From positions 1 through 29,194 of the IMG/VR virus record IMGVR_UViG_3300009505_000053: 29,194 nt of DNA; one strand, given 5' to 3'. Made by a program: the position numbers and the translations under genes. The notes beneath the pieces were generated by a model, which was not told the DNA's origin, did not search any database, and saw only the letters and a list, made by a program, of their open reading frames with translations. Positions 22,781 to 29,194 of this stretch are shown here, one piece after another. The DNA comes from a virus. The first letter of the stretch is position 1. Every line of letters begins with the position of its first letter.

Positions 22781-23583
22781 TGGCACGTAATAATGTATCA
22801 GTTAGCGAGGTAGTTAATGACTTTCTTCTAACCTTGTCAGAAGACGATTACGTTTCAAACGTAGCAGACTATCACGTACACCAATTAGCTCTTCGCGGTA
22901 TTCGCGAGATGGGCTTCGATGTAATGAAACGAGTAAAGAGTTTATCCCTTCCTGTCTCAGACAACAACACTGTTGCGTTACCTGATGATTTCGTAGACTT
23001 TTTAAGAGTCGGAATCGCAGGCCCGAGCGGAGCTATATCAGTATTAAAAGAAAACAAAAATATAAACATCTCTAGAGAGTATGTATTGGATGCTAGCGGC
23101 AACCCTATAGACTCAGACCAAGATGGTGTAAACGACAGAGTAGACTCAACGAAGACTACCGTCACAGGAACTAATAACTTAGACAACTATAGAGACCGCA
23201 CATATTTATACGAATCATCAGAAGGCCGTAACTACGGTGCAGGTGGTGGAAAAGGAGTAGGCTACTTCCGTATGAACTATGAGCAGAACAGAATCGAACT
23301 GAACTCAGAGGTTAATGTATCAGACTTGGTAATCGAGTACATTGCAGATGAGGCTCGTAGTAATAATCCTAGCGTTCATATTTACGCGGAAGAAGCACTA
23401 CGTCAGTACATATACTACAAGCTAGTACAGCGCAAGTCTAACGTCCCTATGGGCGAGAAGCAAATTGCACGTCAGAACTATTACAACGAACTTAGAATAG
23501 CGAAAGCTCGCATGAACTCGTTTAGCAAAGAAGAAGCTCTGAACGTGATTCGCAAGAACTTCCGCCAATCTCCTAAATACTAA
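22780..23583 (+). CDS. Ring/tail-connector protein 2 (with TSP3-like calcium loop)
   Basis: A 267-aa protein. HQLALRGIREMGFDVMKRVK (about 34-53), then LPVSDNNTVALPDDFVDFLR (57-76) and the core strand GAISVLKENKNINI match the pattern I recall for tail-tubular/ring proteins of crAss-like phages, related in role to T7 gp11. Residues 111-123 read DSDQDGVNDRVDS, the calcium-binding core of a thrombospondin type-3 repeat, inserted between connector strands. A Gly-rich stretch (NYGAGGGKGVGYF, 151-163) follows, and a helical C-terminus (EEALRQYIYYKLVQRKSN). It overlaps the previous gene by 1 nt and is followed by the muzzle after 5 nt. The role is well placed by context. Confidence 0.72.
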   Translation: MARNNVSVSEVVNDFLLTLSEDDYVSNVADYHVHQLALRGIREMGFDVMKRVKSLSLPVSDNNTVALPDDFVDFLRVGIAGPSGAISVLKENKNINISREYVLDASGNPIDSDQDGVNDRVDSTKTTVTGTNNLDNYRDRTYLYESSEGRNYGAGGGKGVGYFRMNYEQNRIELNSEVNVSDLVIEYIADEARSNNPSVHIYAEEALRQYIYYKLVQRKSNVPMGEKQIARQNYYNELRIAKARMNSFSKEEALNVIRKNFRQSPKY

Positions 23584-23588
23584 CACCT

Positions 23589-26500
23589 ATGGGCATCAAT
23601 ACCCTTACACCTCGCTATCTTAACCTAGATAACGATAGCCGCATTGTCGCTCCTCAAGAGATGATAGATGCTTTAAACATACGTGTTTCTGCTAATCAAG
23701 ACGGCAACCAAGGTGTGATTAAAAATATAAAAGGTAGCACAGCCGCTCCTTATGATGTAACTCCATTCGTAGGCGAGAACCAAGTAGTAGGTACTTACGA
23801 ACATGAGGGAACTAACAGACTATTTGTTTTTGTATGGAACTCTAACGGAAGTCATTCTATATACAAGATAGGTCAAGGCGAGTCATCGTTTACATTAATT
23901 ATACGTTCTACTCAATTACTTATGGCTAATAGCCCGTTGCACATAGATGCAATGATGGTTAGTGGTAAGTTATTTTTATACTTTACAGATGGCGTCAATG
24001 AACCACAGAAGGTAAATGTAGATTCGGGCATAGCTGTAAACTCTTACCCTTCAGACAGCGAGAGCATGGTCATGAAGAAAGCGCCCGATGCACCACAGGT
24101 AACTTGGTATAATGACACTTCTAGAACCACTAACGAGCTTTACGGAAAGTCGTTTCAGTTTGCTGTTCAGTACGTTTATCGTGATGGAGAAGTTTCTGCA
24201 ATAGGTGAATACTCTGCTAATACCGTGGGACTCAACACATTGAGTGCTACAGACCCTAGCGAGACTTACAAGAATCAATATAACAAGATAACCCTAGAGA
24301 TAGGGACAGGTACTTTAGGCTCGGGATTTGGTACTTCTATACTAGAGGTAAGATTATTCTTCAGAGACGTAAGCACAAACACAATGTTCTACATTGGTGA
24401 ATACACGTCTACAGAGTTGTTTAATGGAGTTGACTTTTTTAACGATGAGTCATACTCTGTTGTTTCAGACTCTGAGTTTAACAAGATTCAAGATGCTGTG
24501 CCGAAGGTTGCACAAGCTCAGACTATATCGTCAAACAGACTGTTTTACGGTAACTATAAAGAAGGCTTTGATAAGGCTAACGTATCAGCAGTTCTCTCTC
24601 CTGTGTATGGTGACAAGCCTGAAAACAACTTATTAGAAGTAGAGGCTAGTATACCTGCGGCAGATATAACCGCCAAGGTTGCTTTGAATACAGAGGAAAT
24701 GCAAGGCCTGCTAAACGGCACAGATGGTATTCCAACATTAGTTGCTTTTAAGTTTAACAGAGGAACTATACATAGCTTTGAGCAAAGAGCTATGACTTTA
24801 ACAGAACCAAGTGGTGGTAACTTCAAGGTGTTTACCCTTGCTGAGTCTGAGGCTAATCAGTCTAACAGACAAACATCACTGAGCGTTCAAGGAACAGAGT
24901 ACTCTCATCAAGTTACCGTGGGTGCTACATCATCTTACTCAGCTTACAACACAGCATTAGCTACCTCTATTAACGGGACTTCTATTGTTTGTGACTTATA
25001 TGCAGGTAGCGCATGGTTTAACGACGGAAGTAATTACTCTTGGAAGGCTAATTTCGGAGACGGAACTGTAACCCTTACTGTTAATGCTGTTGCTACTACT
25101 ACAGGTGTGGATATTACTTTTACACCTGCTAGCTTTATCGTAAGCGGAACAAGAGCTACAGGTAAGGCTAATACCATCTTGGTTACTCAAACTATAATCA
25201 GAAACTATAACTCTACATTGTCGGGCGTTTTTGGAACTACCGACGCTGATAACATTTGGAGTATATTTAGTCTAATCTCTAATCAGAGCTCCGCAAGTAC
25301 TACTGATAGTGAAAGAACTTTTAAAAACGGAGACAACCATTCTTTTGGAGTTGTATTCGAAGACTCTTTAGGTAGAGCGACAGGAGTGTACGAAATAGGT
25401 TCTTTAGCCGTTTCTCAACTTGCAGATAGAACAGAAACTCAAAAAGGCCGAGTCTCAGTAGAGTCAACGCTAACAGCTACGGGCTTAGACTCTAGCTTGT
25501 TAAGATACTTTTATGTATACAATGGCGGAAGCGTAGTCGAAGACTACACTCAGTATTCTGCTGCAGAAGCATTTGTAATAGATAACTCTAAGGTTGACGA
25601 AGCTGCAGACAGCTCTATATTAGTAGCCCTGAGAACACTTCAGGGAACTCCTGATTCTTATTGTGCGACTGAACAAATAGACTACACCTTTACCGAGGGT
25701 GATGAGCTTAGAATACTTTCTTACATAGATGAAGATGGTGTTAGGTTATATCCTAATAACTTAGTATTCGAGGTAGAAGCCTTAAGAAGCGTTACTGAAG
25801 ACGAAGACATACTTCTAGATGTCGGCACTATGCATGACGAAAGAAGATACGGAGATTTCTTAGTTCTAAAGAACGAGAATCAAGCGGACTTTGGTAGAAC
25901 TGAAATAATAGGCGGAACAGACTTATGGAAGCGCCACGTTGTTTTTGAGATACTCACTAAGAAAAAAGGTAACTCTACAAAGATATACAGAGCAGTTTCG
26001 GGTAAGTACGACGTAACGGCAATTGGAACAACCGACAGTATAACTGAAGGTAACGCTTGGTACAAAAGAAGAAACGTATTAATGCCTACGGGTCTTACTT
26101 CGGGTGGGAACGCTTGGGCTTTGACTCCTGAGTCTATGTACCTAGAGTCTAATCAATACTACGATAGAGATAGAAACTCTGTTGGTCAGCTTGGTGGAAA
26201 GCCTTACGCTGTTATAAATAACGAAAAAGAGCAAGAGAGAATATCTAGTGTGACTTACTCTGACGCACAGTTAGCAGACAGCGCACAAAACAACCTCTCT
26301 TCTTTCAATAATAGTTTAGCCAACTTCGCAGACTACGAGATGAACTACGGTGGTATCTACGGTTTAGTAGACTCTTCTGATAGTATAACTCTTCTTCAGT
26401 CTGACAAAGTATCTAGAGTACCTACAAGCCGTAACATATTGTCTACAGGCTCGGGTTCTCAGTTTGTTACTCAGTCTACAGACATACTAGGGCTACAACA

Positions 26501-27515
26501 ACATTACCCTGTCAACGCAGGGATTAACGACGATAGAACAGCGTTCTTGAAGTCTAATGGGGTTATATACATAGTAGATGTAACTAGAGCTAAGATAGTT
26601 TCTTTCTCTAACCAAGGAGTAAAGATTCTTTCCGATAATGGAGTATCCTCTTATGTTGAGTCTACTTGTTCTTCTATGTTGGCTGATGCTGATGGTTATT
26701 TCGTTTCGATTGGACAAGATAGATTGAACAATGAAATCATATTCTCTTTACAGAATATGCCTTTAACTAATACTAAATCATTAATTCTCTCAGTAGGACT
26801 AGATAAGTTTACTACATTTGTTAATTATACTAGTAGTTACTACGGTGCGCTAGGTTTAAGAAGTTTTGGTTTCAGACATGCCGATGGCGGTGCTGTACCT
26901 GTAGGACAAGAGCTAGGTGTTAATGCTGTGCATGGTAACTTCTTTGGCACTCAATATGACGCTACAATTACCTCTGTGTTCAATTCTAACCCTACATCAA
27001 GAAAGGTGTTCAATAGCATTAGCGTAGACGCTACTCAGAGCCCTTCTGCTGAAGTATCTACTATAGACCAAGATGTTGCTATACCTGCGGGGGCTTTTGC
27101 TCTTAAAGAGGGTGTGTACTACTCGAATGTTCCTAGAGAAGAAGGTACTTCTCAATTTGTAGCATTAGGTGAGGTTGCTTCAGAAGCTGACCCAAGTATT
27201 ACATTCATAAACAAAGTAAACAGACTACCCTTTAGATTGGGTGGAGATGTATATAAACTAGTAGGTTCTACATTGACCGACCTATCAGTAACCGTAAGCG
27301 GGGTCTCTAGTGCTAGAGTCCTAGAGGTTACAAACGGTGGCGCTGTAACGGCGGGGGATGTCTTAGCTGTAAAAGGAGAGGCCGTTGATGGAGACCCATT
27401 GAGAGGTGCTTATGCTGAGGTTAAAGTTGTATTTAACACAACAAGTGGTGTGGAGTTATTCTCTGTCGCTGCTCAGACTTCGGAAAGTGGGTTACACAAC
27501 AATAGTCAACAATAA
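23589..27515 (+). CDS. Tail muzzle / stabilisation protein
   Basis: A 1308-aa beta-rich protein that probably forms the end of the short tail (the muzzle of crAss-like phages, called stabilisation protein in many annotations). Residues about 128-143 read LFLYFTDGVNEPQKVN and about 187-209 KSFQFAVQYVYRDGEVSAI, matching the N-terminal hallmark of that family as I recall. Residues about 977-1014 (AGINDDRTAFLKSNG, IYIVDVTRAKIVSFS, GVKILSDNG) resemble the beta-propeller-like core segment in which a phage protein checks DNA-exit closure. Length is typical (about 1,200-1,500). It follows the two ring genes in one transcript. The last 60 residues are Val/Thr/Gly-rich. No frameshift is seen. Family call is strong on pattern and context. 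Confidence 0.78.
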   Translation: MGINTLTPRYLNLDNDSRIVAPQEMIDALNIRVSANQDGNQGVIKNIKGSTAAPYDVTPFVGENQVVGTYEHEGTNRLFVFVWNSNGSHSIYKIGQGESSFTLIIRSTQLLMANSPLHIDAMMVSGKLFLYFTDGVNEPQKVNVDSGIAVNSYPSDSESMVMKKAPDAPQVTWYNDTSRTTNELYGKSFQFAVQYVYRDGEVSAIGEYSANTVGLNTLSATDPSETYKNQYNKITLEIGTGTLGSGFGTSILEVRLFFRDVSTNTMFYIGEYTSTELFNGVDFFNDESYSVVSDSEFNKIQDAVPKVAQAQTISSNRLFYGNYKEGFDKANVSAVLSPVYGDKPENNLLEVEASIPAADITAKVALNTEEMQGLLNGTDGIPTLVAFKFNRGTIHSFEQRAMTLTEPSGGNFKVFTLAESEANQSNRQTSLSVQGTEYSHQVTVGATSSYSAYNTALATSINGTSIVCDLYAGSAWFNDGSNYSWKANFGDGTVTLTVNAVATTTGVDITFTPASFIVSGTRATGKANTILVTQTIIRNYNSTLSGVFGTTDADNIWSIFSLISNQSSASTTDSERTFKNGDNHSFGVVFEDSLGRATGVYEIGSLAVSQLADRTETQKGRVSVESTLTATGLDSSLLRYFYVYNGGSVVEDYTQYSAAEAFVIDNSKVDEAADSSILVALRTLQGTPDSYCATEQIDYTFTEGDELRILSYIDEDGVRLYPNNLVFEVEALRSVTEDEDILLDVGTMHDERRYGDFLVLKNENQADFGRTEIIGGTDLWKRHVVFEILTKKKGNSTKIYRAVSGKYDVTAIGTTDSITEGNAWYKRRNVLMPTGLTSGGNAWALTPESMYLESNQYYDRDRNSVGQLGGKPYAVINNEKEQERISSVTYSDAQLADSAQNNLSSFNNSLANFADYEMNYGGIYGLVDSSDSITLLQSDKVSRVPTSRNILSTGSGSQFVTQSTDILGLQQHYPVNAGINDDRTAFLKSNGVIYIVDVTRAKIVSFSNQGVKILSDNGVSSYVESTCSSMLADADGYFVSIGQDRLNNEIIFSLQNMPLTNTKSLILSVGLDKFTTFVNYTSSYYGALGLRSFGFRHADGGAVPVGQELGVNAVHGNFFGTQYDATITSVFNSNPTSRKVFNSISVDATQSPSAEVSTIDQDVAIPAGAFALKEGVYYSNVPREEGTSQFVALGEVASEADPSITFINKVNRLPFRLGGDVYKLVGSTLTDLSVTVSGVSSARVLEVTNGGAVTAGDVLAVKGEAVDGDPLRGAYAEVKVVFNTTSGVELFSVAAQTSESGLHNNSQQ

Positions 27516-27519
27516 TTCG

Positions 27520-27527
27520 TATATTTG
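27520..27527 (+). promoter_or_regulatory. Promoter -7 box TATATTTG, short leader
   Basis: TAnnTTTG followed by CATTTAGT and the ATG at 27536, giving a leader of only a few bases. It lies 4 nt after the muzzle stop with no terminator before it. Confidence 0.7.
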
Positions 27528-27535
27528 CATTTAGT

Positions 27536-28318
27536 ATGAAGTTAAAAGGAAAAGACGGTAAGGTAAAGAGATTCGCTATTGGTGGCGTTATCGGTGGTGG
27601 TGTTCAAGCTGTCGCAGGTGTAGGTCAAGCAATCTATGGTATGCAGCAGCTAAAAAAGGCTAACAGCCAAATGGACGAGTTGCTAGCAGGAGCACCTAAG
27701 TTAGGTCTCCCTTCTGCGTATGAGCAGTATGCAGCAAAGGCATTAGACCAATCTGCTTTACGTCAACAGACTGAGGCTATTAATCGTCGTCTGTCTACTT
27801 CTACTGACGCCCTAAGCAAGGCAGGTGGTCGCGCTCTATTGGGTGGGCTACAATCACAAGTTACTACTGCTAACACATCTGAGCTACAAGCTCAAGACGC
27901 ACAGCGTCAACGTGAGATGCAAGGGCTACAGGTTCTAGGTAACGCACAAGCTCAGAACCAACAAATGAAAGAGAATAGATTCCGTATGCAGTATGGTGCG
28001 GCTGATGCTGCTAAGCAGGCTGCACTAGGAAACATTGCAGGCGGACTAGGTTCTACAGCGGGCGGAGCTATGCAGGCAGGTCTTGAGTATGAGAAAGACA
28101 TGTTCAAAAAAGCAAAAGGTGGCAAAGTAGATAATAGCGGTAAGCTAGAGGGAGATTTCTCTCACGGCTCTAACCCTATAACAATGACTAACAAACAAGG
28201 CAAAGTAGTAGGGGAAGCTACAGGTAGTGAATATATCATTAACCCAAAGCAAGCTGCTGCTATTAAGAAAGAGTCTAAGTATTTCCGTAATCTACTTAGT
28301 CAAAAAAGATTCAAATAA
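27536..28318 (+). CDS. Internal virion (cargo/ejection) protein
   Basis: A 260-aa protein rich in Ala, Gln and Gly. The N-terminus KVKRFAIGGVIGGGVQAVAG (about 9-28) is a glycine-zipper-like segment that could insert in a membrane. Residues about 35-160 are helical with many Gln/Ala (LQAQDAQRQREMQGLQVLG). A second Gly-rich stretch (ALGNIAGGLGSTAGGAMQAG) sits at about 162-181. The C-terminus has KKAKGGKVDNSGK, DFSHGSNPITMTN and GSEYIINPKQAAAIKKE, which resembles the GE(Y/F)VI.P C-terminal motif of internal and tape-measure proteins. Position after the muzzle is where cargo proteins ejected with DNA lie. Its stop overlaps the next start by one base (TAATG). Confidence 0.66.
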   Translation: MKLKGKDGKVKRFAIGGVIGGGVQAVAGVGQAIYGMQQLKKANSQMDELLAGAPKLGLPSAYEQYAAKALDQSALRQQTEAINRRLSTSTDALSKAGGRALLGGLQSQVTTANTSELQAQDAQRQREMQGLQVLGNAQAQNQQMKENRFRMQYGAADAAKQAALGNIAGGLGSTAGGAMQAGLEYEKDMFKKAKGGKVDNSGKLEGDFSHGSNPITMTNKQGKVVGEATGSEYIINPKQAAAIKKESKYFRNLLSQKRFK

Positions 28319-29194
28319 TGGCTAACGGTACAGCAGGTTTAGGACAGGGCAATCAAGTGTTTGACTTTAGTAATCTAGGGCAAGCAGGCTTGGCTTATGA
28401 CGCACGTCAGTACGCAAAGAAACAAGAGTTTGTAAAGCAGAACGCTAGTTTATATGACGGTGTTGATGCCTCGGGTATCCGCGACGTAGACTCTCCGTAC
28501 ATCAACCAAGAGTTGGAGAAAGCCATGGAGTTATCTGCAACAGCTCAGAAGACTATGAATCCCGAGGATGCTCAAAGAGCTAAGAATGCTATGGCTGCTG
28601 TGTCTCAGTTAGCCGCAACATCAAAGGCTGCACTAACACAAGAGACAGAATCGTACGGAAAGCTACGTGAAACTCCCGAGTACGCTCGTAACTCAACGCT
28701 TTACTCAGACCACCTAGACCAACACAGACAGAGTACTGCTATGACGGCAGGAAACCAAGGAAAGGTAGGACAAGGAATACTATACCAAGCTCCCGTTATG
28801 TATGACACAGATAAGTCGGTGGCTCAGTTTGCATCGGTTGATGCAGAGAAGATATTACGTGGTGCACTAGAATCTTCGGGAAGAAGTGTAACTAACGCTG
28901 ACGGAACAAGCACAGGGTTTAGCTTAGCTGACGTAGACGAAGACACAAAGGCAGAGCTTATAACTCAGACCTACGGAACTCAAATGGAGTCTAACAAAGA
29001 GTTTAGACTAGCTATTGAAGCTCAGTTTATGGGCGACATGTTCGGTAAGGAAGATTTAACTGATGGCGATGTTCAGGCATTTACTCAGTTGCGCGAGTAC
29101 GGAAACGAAATACGTTCTAAGTACAGAAACATAGAAGACCTACAGGCAGACCCTGAGTTCGCTAACAACCCATTTGCAAGACGTAGAGCTGTTC
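28318..29194 (+). CDS. Large internal virion protein (3' end outside window)
   Basis: An open frame of 292 codons from ATG 28318 (TAATG overlap with the previous stop) to the window end, without a stop. It starts MANGTAGLGQGNQVFDFSN and continues with helical, Ala/Gln/Glu-rich sequence (ELEKAMELSATAQKTMN, AAVSQLAATSKAALTQ), then DVDSPYIN near residue 60 and KSVAQFASVDAEKILRGALE (about 170-189). Such a start is typical of long ejected cargo proteins of podoviruses. It is coupled to the internal protein upstream, supporting a common capsid or ejection function. No enzyme domain is visible in the part present; the remainder may contain one. Confidence 0.68.
   Translation, partial: MANGTAGLGQGNQVFDFSNLGQAGLAYDARQYAKKQEFVKQNASLYDGVDASGIRDVDSPYINQELEKAMELSATAQKTMNPEDAQRAKNAMAAVSQLAATSKAALTQETESYGKLRETPEYARNSTLYSDHLDQHRQSTAMTAGNQGKVGQGILYQAPVMYDTDKSVAQFASVDAEKILRGALESSGRSVTNADGTSTGFSLADVDEDTKAELITQTYGTQMESNKEFRLAIEAQFMGDMFGKEDLTDGDVQAFTQLREYGNEIRSKYRNIEDLQADPEFANNPFARRRAV

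Noticed and set aside
1-29194. tRNA genes, CRISPR arrays, integrase or attachment sites
   Set aside because: No cloverleaf-like, repeat-spacer or recombinase sequence was noticed; presence outside the window cannot be excluded.

Overview
This 29.2-kb window looks like the virion-structure half of a short-tailed phage (or prophage) of a Bacteroidetes host, probably a marine or aquatic Flavobacteriia-type bacterium. The host call rests on promoter type: nine forward transcription units start with an almost invariant TAT(A/C)TTTGCA box, matching the Bacteroidetes -7 element TAnnTTTG, and starts are preceded by A-rich sequence rather than Shine-Dalgarno motifs. Gene content and order (large terminase, portal, tail-fibre block, scaffold, major capsid protein, two ring/connector proteins, a ~1300-aa muzzle/stabilisation protein, then cargo proteins) match the structural module of crAss-like phages (Crassvirales) and relatives such as Cellulophaga podoviruses. 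That assignment comes from remembered synteny and motifs, not a search. No integrase, repressor, replication gene or tRNA is visible.

Layout. 1-4449: terminase (5' end outside the window) and portal. 4465-14945: fibre and appendage block with two small or mid-sized adaptors, a 1197-aa fibre with Ig-like and LamG domains, two small beta proteins, two long fibres sharing an MKFLNN N-terminus (the second ending in a Peptidase_S74 chaperone), and a second LamG protein. 15005-17425: small proteins, mostly very basic, tightly overlapped, including an HNH-type protein and an N-terminally membrane-anchored coiled-coil protein. 17458-18352: the only reverse-strand unit, three genes joined by ATGA overlaps and ending in a T7-lysozyme-like amidase, probably a lysis cassette. 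18477-29194: scaffold, capsid protein, a protein with a histone H1-like tail, two ring proteins, muzzle, and two cargo proteins (the last cut by the window end).

Control. The genome is divided into insulated transcription units. Five times a hairpin terminator is followed within about 10-25 nt by the next promoter box. The reverse lysis unit and the forward scaffold/capsid unit start from divergent promoters about 60 bp apart, and the lysis unit converges with the basic-protein unit on one bidirectional terminator. Several transcripts would begin at or within a few bases of the start codon.

The most interesting points are the terminator-promoter modules with near-leaderless starts, the inverted lysis operon with an overlapping 49-aa gene, the H1-like tail on a head-module protein, a thrombospondin-3-like calcium loop inside a ring protein, and reshuffled repeats across the fibre genes.
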